NCBI RefSeq assembly: GCF_000416235.1
Contig: NZ_ATLO01000003.1
Span: forward strand, 124,001 to 188,000
DNA: 64,000 nt
Direction of reading: 5' to 3'
From: Pseudomonas sp. CFII64
GTDB taxonomy: Bacteria > Pseudomonadota > Gammaproteobacteria > Pseudomonadales > Pseudomonadaceae
Each line of letters starts with the position of its first letter. Position 1 is the stretch's first letter. The notes below the pieces were generated by a model. That model searched no databases. It had not been told where the DNA came from and saw only the letters and a list, made by a program, of their open reading frames with translations. The position numbers and the translations under genes are program-made. Shown here in pieces: positions 19,186 through 27,844 of this stretch.

Positions 19186-19208
19186 GCCTCGGCCAGATCG
19201 GCCGAGGC
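19186..19208. other. Intercistronic hairpin in the efflux operon
   Basis: A 9-bp perfect inverted repeat (GCCTCGGCC / GGCCGAGGC) with a 5-base loop lies in the 63-base gap between the HlyD and MFS genes, without a T-run. It may tune the relative level of the pump subunits. Confidence 0.45.
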
Positions 19209-19222
19209 TACGGATTGGCGGT

Positions 19223-20458
19223 TCAGCGCTGGGCAGTCTTGCCGGTCGCGGCGCTGTTTTCGTGGATCAGGCGCGCGATCAAGGCATCGGCCTCAGCCAA
19301 TTGCTGCTCATACACCTTGGTGGTGAACGAGGCCTTCTTCGGCGGCTGCTGAGCCAGGACCGGGCCGCTTTGGTCATGCAGATTGACATCGACCACTGTC
19401 GACAGACCGATGCGCAGCGGATGTTGCGCCAACTCGTCTGGGTTGATGTGAATCCGCACCGGCACACGCTGAACGATCTTGATCCAGTTGCCGGTGGCGT
19501 TCTGGGCAGGCAACAACGCAAACGCGCTGCCCGTACCCGCGCCCAGGCTGTCGATGGTGCCGCTGTATTTCACGTCGCTGCCGTACAGGTCAGACTCGAT
19601 TTCCACCGGCTGGCCGATACGCATCTTGCCCAGTTGGGTTTCCTTGAAATTGGCGTCGATCCACAACTGATCCAGGGGAATCACCGCCATCATCGCCGTG
19701 CCCGGTTGCACGCGCTGACCCAGCTGCACGGTGCGTTTTGCCACATAGCCGGTTACCGGCGCGATCAAAGTGCTGCGGGCATCGGCCAGGTAGGCCTGAC
19801 GCAATTGCGCGGCGGCGGCTTTGACGTCGGGATGCGACGAGACTTCGGTGTCATCCACCAGGGCCACGCTGCTGGCCAATTGTTGTTGCAGATTATTCAA
19901 GGCACTTTGTGCGCTGGTCAGATCGTCCTGCGCGTGGGAAAGCTCTTCCTGGGAAATCGCCCCGCCAGCCGCGAGATTCTTCCGGCGGCTGTAATTGTCC
20001 TGCGCCCGCTTCACTTCAGCGCGCTGCGCCGCCAACTGAGCTTTCATGCCGTCGACATTGCTGTACAAACCGCGCACCTGACGCACGGTCTTGGCCAGAT
20101 TGGCTTCGGCGCTTTGCAGGCCGACTTCGGCGTCGCTCGGGTCGAACCTGAGCAACACCTGACCTTCGCGAACCAGATCGCCATCGTCAGCGCCGATACT
20201 GATCACCGTGCCAGTGACCAGCGGCGTGATTTCCACCACGTTGCCGTTCACATAGGCGTCGTCGGTGCTCTCGCTCCAACGCCCATAAAGTTCGTGCCAG
20301 GCCCAGATGCCCAGTGCGCCCAGAATCACGATCAACAACAAACCCAGCAGGAGGAATTTACGCTTGCGTGGATTGCTGTCTTTTTTGCCATCCTGAGCCT
20401 TGGCAGTGTCAGCCTGGTCTTTGGGCGCGGATGTGTTTTCGCTAGCGGCAGTGGCCAT
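19223..20458 (-). CDS. HlyD/EmrA-family periplasmic adaptor of the efflux pump
   Basis: Membrane-fusion protein of 411 residues. A lysine- and aspartate-rich cytoplasmic N-terminus is followed by one membrane anchor (about 35-55, FLLLGLLLIVILGALGIWAW), then DDAYVNGNVV, the lipoyl half-motif typical of EmrA, a coiled-coil hairpin (about 120-200) and the beta-barrel. It links the inner-membrane MFS exporter to the outer-membrane channel. It lies 5 bases after the OMF gene. Confidence 0.93.
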   Translation of the reverse strand: MATAASENTSAPKDQADTAKAQDGKKDSNPRKRKFLLLGLLLIVILGALGIWAWHELYGRWSESTDDAYVNGNVVEITPLVTGTVISIGADDGDLVREGQVLLRFDPSDAEVGLQSAEANLAKTVRQVRGLYSNVDGMKAQLAAQRAEVKRAQDNYSRRKNLAAGGAISQEELSHAQDDLTSAQSALNNLQQQLASSVALVDDTEVSSHPDVKAAAAQLRQAYLADARSTLIAPVTGYVAKRTVQLGQRVQPGTAMMAVIPLDQLWIDANFKETQLGKMRIGQPVEIESDLYGSDVKYSGTIDSLGAGTGSAFALLPAQNATGNWIKIVQRVPVRIHINPDELAQHPLRIGLSTVVDVNLHDQSGPVLAQQPPKKASFTTKVYEQQLAEADALIARLIHENSAATGKTAQR

Positions 20459-20463
20459 GACGA

Positions 20464-21951
20464 TTACCTTGAGTTAGTCAGCGAAGCAGTTGAAGAAGTG
20501 GCCGGCTTGGTTGATTGCTCAGGGCCGTGCCCCTCGAAACCGCCGCCCAGGGCCTGCATCAACTGGATCGACAAATCGATTCGTTCGGCGTTGAGATCAG
20601 CCAGTTGGCGTTGGGATTGCAGCAATTGCTGTTCGATGGTCAGCACATCCAGGTAATTGCCGATGCCCGAGCCGTAACGCTGGGTCACGGTGTCGAACGA
20701 CTGCTGGATGACATCGGTGGCGTGCTGCCGCGCCTGGATCTGGCCGTCCATGGCGCGCAGCTGACCAATGTTGTCGCTGACGTCACCCAAGGCCCGAATC
20801 AGGCTTTTGTTGTATTGCGCCACGGCCAGGTCGTAATCGGCATCCCGCGCGTCGAGGTCGGCGCGCAATCGGCCGCCATCGAACAGCGGCAAGGAAATGG
20901 TCGGGGCGATATTAAAGAAGCGGCTGGCCGAGCCAAACAGCGCATCGCCCAGCAACGACTCAGTGCCCGCAGCGGCGCTGAGATTGAGGTTCGGATAGAA
21001 GTTGGTCTTGCCGGCCACAATGTTCTTGCTCGCCGCCTCGACCCGCCAACGCGCAGCGACGATATCCGGACGACGACCCAACAGTTCGGCCGGCAGCGAA
21101 GAAGGCAACGCCACGACCGCAGGCTTGAGCACGTTGGGCCGGGAAATGTCTTCGCCACGGTCCGGGCCTTTGCCGAGCAATACCGCCAGGGCGATTTTTG
21201 CACTGCGCAGACGCTTGTCGGCGTCGATCAGTTGTTCCTGGGAGTTCGCCTCCAGGCTTTCGGTCTGCTGGTATTGATACTGGCTGTCGATCCCGGATTG
21301 CAGGCGACGACCGCCCAGATCCAGCAGTTGCCGGGTGCGTTTGAGATCTTCAGTCGCCAGGTCGTGAACCACATACGCCTGACCCAAATCGCTGTAGGCG
21401 CGCGCCACATCGGCGGCCAACGTCAGCTGCGCAGCCTGCTGATCGACTTCAGCGGCACGGGCCTGGCCCAACGCTGCTTCCCAGGCGGCACGCTGACCGC
21501 CCCAAAGGTCAAAGTTGTAATTGAAATTGACCGCCATGCTGCGCAACGTGCTGTAACGCCCGCCCTCACCGCTCGGGTCCTGATCCTTGGCCAGGCGCGA
21601 ACGGCTGATGCTGGCGTCGGCGTCAACGGTCGGCATGCGCGCGGCATCGGCAGCATACGCAGTGGCCATTGCCTGATGAGTACGCGCGCTGGCGACCTGC
21701 ATGTCCGGGCTGTCGCGCAGGGCTTCGCTGATCAAACCATCAAGCTGCGGATCGCCGAGGTTTTTCCACCAGTCACGTTTGGGCCATGCGGCGGGTGAAA
21801 GCGTGATGCCTTGCAGATTGCGTTCGCTGTGCAGGGTCTTGGCATCGAGGCTTTGGCCCTCGGTGACCAGGCCGCTGTAATTGGCGCAACCGGCAAGGCT
21901 CAGGGCAAGCAACAACAGGCTGTGGCGCGCCTGCAAAATCGCGCGGTTCAT
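20464..21951 (-). CDS. Outer-membrane efflux lipoprotein, NodT/OprM type
   Basis: Outer-membrane channel of 495 residues. The signal peptide ends in lipobox LAGC (Cys22), so the protein is lipid-anchored. Two OEP repeats follow with long alpha-helical hairpins (about 75-280 and 290-470), including the typical LLGRRPDIVAARWRVEAA near residue 300. The start codon overlaps the marR stop (ATGA). It forms the outer part of the tripartite pump. Confidence 0.93.
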   Translation of the reverse strand: MNRAILQARHSLLLLALSLAGCANYSGLVTEGQSLDAKTLHSERNLQGITLSPAAWPKRDWWKNLGDPQLDGLISEALRDSPDMQVASARTHQAMATAYAADAARMPTVDADASISRSRLAKDQDPSGEGGRYSTLRSMAVNFNYNFDLWGGQRAAWEAALGQARAAEVDQQAAQLTLAADVARAYSDLGQAYVVHDLATEDLKRTRQLLDLGGRRLQSGIDSQYQYQQTESLEANSQEQLIDADKRLRSAKIALAVLLGKGPDRGEDISRPNVLKPAVVALPSSLPAELLGRRPDIVAARWRVEAASKNIVAGKTNFYPNLNLSAAAGTESLLGDALFGSASRFFNIAPTISLPLFDGGRLRADLDARDADYDLAVAQYNKSLIRALGDVSDNIGQLRAMDGQIQARQHATDVIQQSFDTVTQRYGSGIGNYLDVLTIEQQLLQSQRQLADLNAERIDLSIQLMQALGGGFEGHGPEQSTKPATSSTASLTNSR

Positions 21952-22436
21952 GTTGCACCTGTGTCTTTGAAGCTCAAGCGAGTAATGGTGATGTGGTCGT
22001 TGGCATTGACCAGCACCTTGGTCAGGATCCGCTCCAGGCTGGCGACTTCTTCTTCATCGAGAACACCGAGCAGCTCATTCATTGCGTCGGCACCGATCTG
22101 CGGCAAACGATCAGTGATTGCCCTGCCCTCTGCCGTCAGTTCCAGTTGCACCTGACGCCGGTCGGCGGCTGAACGCGTGCGCGTGATCAGCTGTTTTTGC
22201 TCAAGTCGATCCAGCATGCGGGTCATCGAGCCGCTGTCCAGAGACAGGTGACGACACAACTCCGCAGGCGTGTCCGCCCCGAACTGGGCCGCGATGATCA
22301 GCACCTTGAACTGCGCTGACGTGACGCAATAGGGCACCAATTGCTGGTCAAGAATTCGATCCTTGAGCGAATTGGTGCGACCGATGAGCATGGCCATGAT
22401 GGTCGACTGAGAGTCCGCAGGACTGAAATGTGTCAT
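21948..22436 (-). CDS. MarR-family repressor of the efflux operon
   Basis: A 162-residue winged-helix regulator. The recognition region (about 60-105) reads PAELCRHLSLDSGSMTRMLDRLEQKQLI, with the wing SAADRRQVQLELTAEG, both standard for MarR. It is the first gene of the operon and overlaps the OMF gene by 4 bases. Two matching palindromes on its own promoter indicate autorepression released by a ligand, presumably a phenolic or drug that the pump expels (inference). Confidence 0.94.
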   Translation of the reverse strand: MTHFSPADSQSTIMAMLIGRTNSLKDRILDQQLVPYCVTSAQFKVLIIAAQFGADTPAELCRHLSLDSGSMTRMLDRLEQKQLITRTRSAADRRQVQLELTAEGRAITDRLPQIGADAMNELLGVLDEEEVASLERILTKVLVNANDHITITRLSFKDTGAT

Positions 22437-22452
22437 GGATACACCAAAGTAG

Positions 22453-22496
22453 CTGCCTAGGCAGAGAATTACATGATGTTACTGCTTAGGCAGCAA
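22453..22496 (-). promoter_or_regulatory. marR promoter with two palindromic operators
   Basis: CTGCCTAGGCAG (22453-22464) is a perfect 12-base palindrome; CTGCTTAGGCAG (22482-22493) is a near copy, 29 bases away centre to centre. On the minus strand a promoter TTGCTG (22496-22491), 17-base spacer, TGTAAT (22473-22468) lies between them: one operator overlaps the -35 box and the other covers the start region. Confidence 0.75.
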
Positions 22497-22535
22497 ATGG
22501 CCAAGCTTTTATTAGCTTGCTTACTATTCGGACGT

Positions 22536-22557
22536 AAAAAAGGCGTCCAAGGACGCC
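22536..22557 (-). terminator. Terminator of miaE
   Basis: A 7-bp GGCGTCC / GGACGCC stem is followed on the minus strand by six T. It lies 20 bases past the miaE stop. Confidence 0.88.
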
Positions 22558-22576
22558 TTCTATAAAGAGAGGAGAA

Positions 22577-23188
22577 TCAAGTCAGCGCAGGCACGCCGCT
22601 ATGGAAGCGAAACTCTTCATCCGGACTTTCGATCAGCTCACGCTCGGCGAGCAGGATTTCCTGGATCTTGGCCTCGACATCGGCCTTGTCGCCGTAGGTA
22701 TGAGCCAGTTTCAGATAATCCTGAAAATGCCGCGCCTCGGACTTCAGCAAGCTGGAATAGAACTTGGCCAGATCCTCATCCAGATGCGGGACCAGCGCGG
22801 CAAAGCGCTCGCAGGAACGCGCTTCGACGATCGCGCCGACAATCAGCGCATCCGTCAGGCGATACGGATTGTGATTGCGCACCAGCTTGCGCAATGCGCC
22901 GGCGTAACGGGCGGAGCTGATATTGACCAGCGGGATCGCGCGCTTCCTGATGATGGCGATGACTTGCTCGAAATGACGCAGTTCTTCGCGCGCCAGCCGA
23001 GACATCTTGCTCAGCAGGTCGAACTTGTCGTTGTACTGGAACATGAACTGAAACGCCGCCCCGGCAGCCTTCTTTTCATTGTTCGCATGATCGATCAACA
23101 GGATGTCCAGATTGCGCAAAGCGGCCTGGACCCAGCTGTCGGGGGTGCGGCAAAGCAGGAAGGCTTCTATTTCAGGGATCGGGTACAT
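22577..23188 (-). CDS. miaE: MiaE, tRNA-(2-methylthio-N6-isopentenyladenosine-37) hydroxylase
   Basis: Non-haem diiron monooxygenase that hydroxylates the isopentenyl group on A37 of tRNAs. Ferritin-like diiron ligand motifs are seen in REELRHFEQ (near residue 68) and SEARHFQDY (near 155), with further Glu ligands in IVEARSCERF (near 120). The start used is MYPIPEIEAF (203 residues). A TATAAT box at 23223-23228 overlaps the more upstream ATG, which would then not be in the message. It is divergent from the universal stress gene. Confidence 0.9.
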   Translation of the reverse strand: MYPIPEIEAFLLCRTPDSWVQAALRNLDILLIDHANNEKKAAGAAFQFMFQYNDKFDLLSKMSRLAREELRHFEQVIAIIRKRAIPLVNISSARYAGALRKLVRNHNPYRLTDALIVGAIVEARSCERFAALVPHLDEDLAKFYSSLLKSEARHFQDYLKLAHTYGDKADVEAKIQEILLAERELIESPDEEFRFHSGVPALT

Positions 23189-23222
23189 GAATTCACGGAT
23201 GGCTGGATGGACAAAGCCCGGC

Positions 23223-23228
23223 ATTATA
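23223..23228 (-). promoter_or_regulatory. -10 box of miaE
   Basis: A perfect TATAAT on the minus strand about 35 bases upstream of the preferred miaE ATG. No good -35 hexamer is seen at the right distance. Confidence 0.4.
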
Positions 23229-23262
23229 CGAGGCCGCTCGAACTCCCGCGATATAAATGAAA

Positions 23263-23305
23263 TTGACTTGAATCAACGTCCGATTCCGGGCAGCACAACT
23301 ATAGT
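23263..23305 (+). promoter_or_regulatory. Anr/FNR-like box and -10 of the universal stress gene
   Basis: TTGACTTGAATCAA (23263-23276) matches the Anr/FNR consensus TTGATN4ATCAA at nine of ten defined positions. A -10-like TATAGT lies at 23300-23305. If transcription starts near 23312, the box centre is at about -42, the class II activator position. Confidence 0.6.
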
Positions 23306-23339
23306 TACCGGGTGCTTATGCAGCCGGGAGATCCAATTC

Positions 23340-24206
23340 ATGCAAGCCATCCGCAGCATCCTCGTGGTCATCGAACCCGATCACCCTGACAGCCTGGCGC
23401 TTAGGCGAGCGCGGTTGATCGCGGGCGTCACCCAGGCGCATCTGCATCTGCTGATCTGCGACCGCAAAAACCATCCCAACAACGCCCTGCTGGTCGAACT
23501 CAAACGACGCTTGCATGACGAGGGCTTTAGCGCCACGGCCGAGCAGGCGTGGAATGAAACCCAGCACAAAACCATCATCCAGGTGCAGCAGGCTGAAGGC
23601 TGCGGGCTGGTGATCAAACAGCACTTACCCGACAACCCGTTGAAGAAAGCGCTGCTCACGCCTGAGGACTGGAAGCTGCTGCGTCGATGCCCAAGCCCGG
23701 TGTTGATGGTCAAGACCGACAGGTCATGGGTGAACGGCGTGATCCTGGCGGCGGTTGATGTGGGTAACGCCGACGGCGAGCACCGTGCGCTGCACTTCGA
23801 CATCATTGATCGCGGTTACGACATCGCCGCCTTGGCCAAGGCTCAACTGCACGTGATTGCAGCGCATCCGTCGCCGATGCTGTCGGCGGCCGATCCGGTG
23901 TTTCAGCTCAAGGAAACCATCGAAGCGCGCTATCGCGAGCAATGTCAGGCATTCCAGACCGAGTTCGACATTGACGACAGTCATCTGCACATTGCCGAAG
24001 GGCCGGCCGACGTGCTGATCCCGTTCACCGCCCGTCAGTTGGGTGCAGTGGTGACCATCATCGGCACCGTGGCGCGCAGCGGGATATCCGGCGCACTGAT
24101 CGGCAACACCGCCGAAGTGGTACTGGATTCGCTGGAAAGCGACGTACTGGTGCTCAAGACCGAAGAAATCGTCAGGCATCTGGAAGAGGTCTGGGTGAAG
24201 GGTTGA
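23340..24206 (+). CDS. Universal stress protein with two tandem Usp domains (UspE-like)
   Basis: Cytoplasmic stress protein of 288 residues. The N-terminal half opens with MQAIRSILVVIEPDHPDSLA, the second Usp domain (about 150-285) has VILAAVDVG and ends in the ATP-site-like GTVARSGISGALIGNTAEVVLD. Its start is preceded by GGGAGATCC; the longer open frame from 23103 crosses the miaE promoter and is rejected. The Anr-like box upstream fits the known oxygen-limitation control of Pseudomonas tandem Usp proteins. Confidence 0.9.
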   Translation: MQAIRSILVVIEPDHPDSLALRRARLIAGVTQAHLHLLICDRKNHPNNALLVELKRRLHDEGFSATAEQAWNETQHKTIIQVQQAEGCGLVIKQHLPDNPLKKALLTPEDWKLLRRCPSPVLMVKTDRSWVNGVILAAVDVGNADGEHRALHFDIIDRGYDIAALAKAQLHVIAAHPSPMLSAADPVFQLKETIEARYREQCQAFQTEFDIDDSHLHIAEGPADVLIPFTARQLGAVVTIIGTVARSGISGALIGNTAEVVLDSLESDVLVLKTEEIVRHLEEVWVKG

Positions 24207-24231
24207 AGCACCGGTTTTTCGCAGGCGCCGC

Positions 24232-24702
24232 TCACCCGCCAAACGCATCCTTGAGAAACCCCGGCGCGATGTAGCGCTCGTAATGCGCCTCGGACAGCAG
24301 AAAAAACTCCCGATCAATGGCATCGCGCAGATCCGGCAGCGGCCAATCGCGAAATTCCGGCAATAGCGCCAGACCATAGGCTTCTATGTTGGAGATCACC
24401 CGCGCGCCCCGGGCGATCAGCTGATAGGCCCAACAATATTCGGATTGGTTGGGCACGAAGCGGATTTTGCGCTGCACCAGTTGCAGGCGCAGTTTTTCGG
24501 CGTCGAACACTTCGAGTTTGGCGGTCATGACCTGCACCAGCAACTGCTCAAGACGCAGCCACACTGCACGTTTTTCAGCTTCGTTATAGCCGTTCCAATT
24601 GATCACTTCATGATGAAAACGCTTGCAGCCACGACAGACCAAGTCCCCGTAAACAGTGGAACACAGGCCGACGCAGGGCGTTTTGATGATTTGATTGGGC
24701 AT
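24232..24702 (-). CDS. DUF1289 domain protein with a four-cysteine motif
   Basis: A 156-residue protein of unknown function. The DUF1289 region is N-terminal: CVGLC (residues 10-14) and CRGC (23-26) give four cysteines that could bind a metal or Fe-S cluster, followed by the typical HHEVINWNGYNEAEKRAVW. The C-terminal 80 residues show no motif I recognise. It is convergent with the stress-protein gene, 25 bases away. DUF1289 proteins are widespread in proteobacteria and uncharacterised. Confidence 0.85.
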   Translation of the reverse strand: MPNQIIKTPCVGLCSTVYGDLVCRGCKRFHHEVINWNGYNEAEKRAVWLRLEQLLVQVMTAKLEVFDAEKLRLQLVQRKIRFVPNQSEYCWAYQLIARGARVISNIEAYGLALLPEFRDWPLPDLRDAIDREFFLLSEAHYERYIAPGFLKDAFGG

Positions 24703-24849
24703 GGCGGACAGGGCAACGAAAGGCGTGACAAGCCCACATGTTAGCCCTTTGTCTAACAGTGTTCACCCCCGAAGGTGTAGGGCTTAACTTACCTTTGGCG
24801 GAGTTTTGCCGTAGAATCAGCGAGCCTTTTAAGGCGCCAATGTCCGTTG

Positions 24850-24974
24850 GAAGCTGTTTTCAAAGCGTCACGAGCACAGTCAAGTTAACCCCGCAGTCGG
24901 TGTTGACGCAGGTTTCGCGCCTTCGTCAACACTCATCAGCCGTCCTGCAGGCGTAAAACTTTGAAAACAGCTTC
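24850..24974 (+). promoter_or_regulatory. Nested stem-loop leader upstream of acnB
   Basis: A 16-base perfect inverted repeat (GAAGCTGTTTTCAAAG, 24850-24865, with CTTTGAAAACAGCTTC, 24959-24974) encloses a second perfect 9-base one (GTGTTGACG, 24900-24908, with CGTCAACAC, 24924-24932). A weak promoter TTACCT-17-TAGAAT lies just before it, ending near 24815. The leader between it and the acnB start is about 275 bases long and has no gene. Confidence 0.5.
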
Positions 24975-25095
24975 TGTAAGGAATTGCCGATTTACCCTGG
25001 CCAAGGAACTCAAAAAGTTTCGTCGTGCAGGTATCGGGTAATTCCTGGATGAGCGTCCCGGACACCCATTTGGGACCACTGATGAGGGTAATACT

Positions 25096-27705
25096 GTGCT
25101 TGAAGCCTACCGTAAACACATCGAAGAGCGTGCCGCCCAGGGTATCGTGCCCCAGCCGCTTAACGCCGAACAAACTGCAGGCCTGATCGAGCTGCTGAAG
25201 AATCCCCCGGCTGGCGAAGAAGCTTTCCTTGTCGACCTGATCACCAATCGCGTTCCACCTGGCGTTGACGAAGCTGCCTACGTCAAAGCCGGTTTCCTGT
25301 CTGCCCTGGCCAAGGGTGAAGCCACTTCGCCGTTGATCGATAAAAAGCGCGCTGTCGAATTGCTCGGCACCATGCAGGGCGGCTACAACATCGTCACGCT
25401 GGTCGACTTGCTGGATGACGCTACCCTCGCACCGGTTGCCGCCAAAGAACTCAAGCACACGCTGCTGATGTTCGATGCGTTCCACGACGTCGCTGAAAAA
25501 GCCAAGAACGGCAACGTTCAAGCCAAGGAAGTGCTGCAATCCTGGGCTGACGGCGAGTGGTTCCAGAAGCGTCCGACCCTGGCCGACAAGATCAGCCTGC
25601 GCGTCTTCAAGGTGACTGGCGAAACCAACACCGACGACCTGTCTCCGGCACCGGATGCATGGTCCCGTCCTGACATCCCGCTGCACGCCCTCGCCATGTT
25701 GAAAATGGCTCGCGACGGCATCGTGCCTGACGTTCAAGGCTCCATCGGTCCGATGAAGCAGATCGAAGAAATGCGCGCCCAGGGCTTCCCTATTGCCTAT
25801 GTCGGCGACGTGGTCGGCACCGGTTCTTCGCGTAAATCCGCGACCAACTCGGTGTTGTGGTTCTTCGGCGACGACGTTCCTTACGTGCCGAACAAGCGTG
25901 CTGGCGGTTTCTGCTTCGGCAGCAAGATCGCTCCGATCTTCTACAACACCATGGAAGATGCTGGCGCACTGCCAATCGAATTCGACGTTACCAACATGAA
26001 CATGGGCGACGTGATCGACCTGTATCCGCATGCTGGCAAAGTCTGCAAACACGGTACTGATGAAGTCCTGACCACCTTCGAAATGAAGACGCCGGTCCTG
26101 TTGGACGAAGTTCGTGCCGGCGGTCGTATCCCGCTGATCATCGGCCGTGGCCTGACCGAAAAAGCCCGTACCGAACTGGGTCTGCCAGCTTCGACATTGT
26201 TCAAGCTGCCTGAGCCTCCGGCTGAAAGCGACAAGGGTTACACCCTGGCGCAGAAAATGGTCGGCAAGGCATGCGGCCTGCCGGAAGGCAAAGGCGTTCG
26301 TCCAGGCACGTACTGCGAACCGAAGATGACCACCGTCGGTTCCCAGGACACCACTGGCCCGATGACCCGCGACGAACTGAAAGACCTGGCATGCCTGGGT
26401 TTCTCTACCGATCTGGTCATGCAGTCGTTCTGCCACACCGCAGCCTATCCAAAACCGATCGACGTCACCACGCACCACACGCTGCCTGACTTCATCATGA
26501 CCCGCGGCGGCGTTTCCCTGCGTCCGGGCGACGGCATCATCCACAGCTGGCTGAACCGCATGCTGCTGCCGGACACCGTCGGCACCGGTGGTGACTCCCA
26601 CACCCGTTTCCCGATGGGCATTTCGTTCCCGGCCGGTTCCGGTCTGGTTGCGTTCGCCGCTGCCACTGGCGTTATGCCGCTGGACATGCCGGAATCGATC
26701 CTGGTGCGCTTCAAAGGCAAGATGCAACCTGGCATCACCTTGCGCGACCTGGTTCACGCCATTCCTTACTTCGCGATTCAGGCTGGCCTGTTGACCGTCG
26801 AGAAGAAAGGCAAGAAGAACGCCTTCTCCGGCCGCATCCTGGAAATCGAAGGTCTGGACGACCTGAGCATCGAGCAGGCCTTTGAACTGTCCGACGCCTC
26901 GGCCGAACGTTCCGCTGCCGGTTGCACCATCAAGCTGTCGAAAGAGTCCATCAGCGAATACCTGAAATCCAACATCACCCTGCTGCGCTGGATGATCGGC
27001 GAAGGCTACGGCGATGCACGGACTCTGGAACGTCGCGCGCAAGCGATGGAAGCCTGGGTTGCCAATCCGGAACTGATGGTTGCCGATGCCGACGCTGAAT
27101 ACGCCGAAATCATCGAAATCGACCTGGCCGACGTCAAAGAGCCTGTGCTCTGCGCGCCGAACGACCCGGACGACGCCCGTCTGCTGTCCAGCGTTGCTGG
27201 CGAGAAGATCGACGAAGTGTTCATCGGTTCCTGCATGACCAACATCGGCCACTTCCGCGCTGCGGGCAAGTTGCTGGATCAGGTCAAAGGGCAACTGCCG
27301 ACACGTCTGTGGCTGTCGCCGCCGACCAAGATGGACGCCCATCAGCTGACCGAAGAAGGCTACTACGGCATCTACGGCAAGGCTGGCGCGCGTATGGAAA
27401 TGCCGGGCTGCTCGCTGTGCATGGGTAACCAGGCACGGGTTGAGCCGAATTCGACCGTCGTGTCGACGTCGACCCGTAACTTCCCGAACCGTCTGGGCGA
27501 CGGCGCGAACGTCTTCCTGGCCTCGGCCGAGCTGGCGTCCGTTGCTTCGATCCTGGGTCGCCTGCCGACCGTCGAAGAGTACATGGGCTACGCAAACCAG
27601 ATCGACACCATGGCAGCGGACGTATACCGCTACCTGAGCTTCGATCAGATCGCCGAGTTCCGCGAAGCCGCAGCGAATGCCAAGATTCCGGTTATTCAAT
27701 CGTAA
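25096..27705 (+). CDS. acnB: Aconitate hydratase B
   Basis: Main TCA-cycle aconitase: isomerises citrate and isocitrate through a [4Fe-4S] cluster; it also handles 2-methylisocitrate. It has 869 residues, normal for AcnB. The N-terminal HEAT-like domain (about 1-160) is followed by the swivel domain and the catalytic core; the cluster cysteines lie in GSCMTN (near 717) and in [10 protein letters not shown] (near 775-785). The start is GTG after GAGGGTAATACT. AcnB of Pseudomonas is a known target of iron-responsive PrrF small RNAs, so the structured leader is of interest. Confidence 0.98.
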   Translation: MLEAYRKHIEERAAQGIVPQPLNAEQTAGLIELLKNPPAGEEAFLVDLITNRVPPGVDEAAYVKAGFLSALAKGEATSPLIDKKRAVELLGTMQGGYNIVTLVDLLDDATLAPVAAKELKHTLLMFDAFHDVAEKAKNGNVQAKEVLQSWADGEWFQKRPTLADKISLRVFKVTGETNTDDLSPAPDAWSRPDIPLHALAMLKMARDGIVPDVQGSIGPMKQIEEMRAQGFPIAYVGDVVGTGSSRKSATNSVLWFFGDDVPYVPNKRAGGFCFGSKIAPIFYNTMEDAGALPIEFDVTNMNMGDVIDLYPHAGKVCKHGTDEVLTTFEMKTPVLLDEVRAGGRIPLIIGRGLTEKARTELGLPASTLFKLPEPPAESDKGYTLAQKMVGKACGLPEGKGVRPGTYCEPKMTTVGSQDTTGPMTRDELKDLACLGFSTDLVMQSFCHTAAYPKPIDVTTHHTLPDFIMTRGGVSLRPGDGIIHSWLNRMLLPDTVGTGGDSHTRFPMGISFPAGSGLVAFAAATGVMPLDMPESILVRFKGKMQPGITLRDLVHAIPYFAIQAGLLTVEKKGKKNAFSGRILEIEGLDDLSIEQAFELSDASAERSAAGCTIKLSKESISEYLKSNITLLRWMIGEGYGDARTLERRAQAMEAWVANPELMVADADAEYAEIIEIDLADVKEPVLCAPNDPDDARLLSSVAGEKIDEVFIGSCMTNIGHFRAAGKLLDQVKGQLPTRLWLSPPTKMDAHQLTEEGYYGIYGKAGARMEMPGCSLCMGNQARVEPNSTVVSTSTRNFPNRLGDGANVFLASAELASVASILGRLPTVEEYMGYANQIDTMAADVYRYLSFDQIAEFREAAANAKIPVIQS

Positions 27706-27727
27706 AAGCGAAATCCAGCGTTAAAAG

Positions 27728-27755
27728 AACCCCGTCCTTGTGACGGGGTTTTTTT
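27728..27755 (+). terminator. Terminator of acnB
   Basis: A 9-bp stem AACCCCGTC / GACGGGGTT with a 5-base loop runs into a stretch of T, 23 bases after the acnB stop. Confidence 0.93.
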
Positions 27756-27783
27756 ATTGCTTTTGTACAGTCGCTGCGAAACC

Positions 27784-27808
27784 TGTGGGACCGGCTTTAG
27801 CCGGGAAG
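27784..27808. repeat. Single REP element
   Basis: GTGGGACCGGCTTTAGCCGG is a lone copy of the REP core used across this window. Confidence 0.7.
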
Positions 27809-27844
27809 GGGCCAGTGATGTTGAACAAGATTGAGTACATATCC

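Noticed and set aside
24880..27699. A 939-codon open frame opposite acnB
   Set aside because: Antisense shadow of a highly expressed, strongly codon-biased gene.
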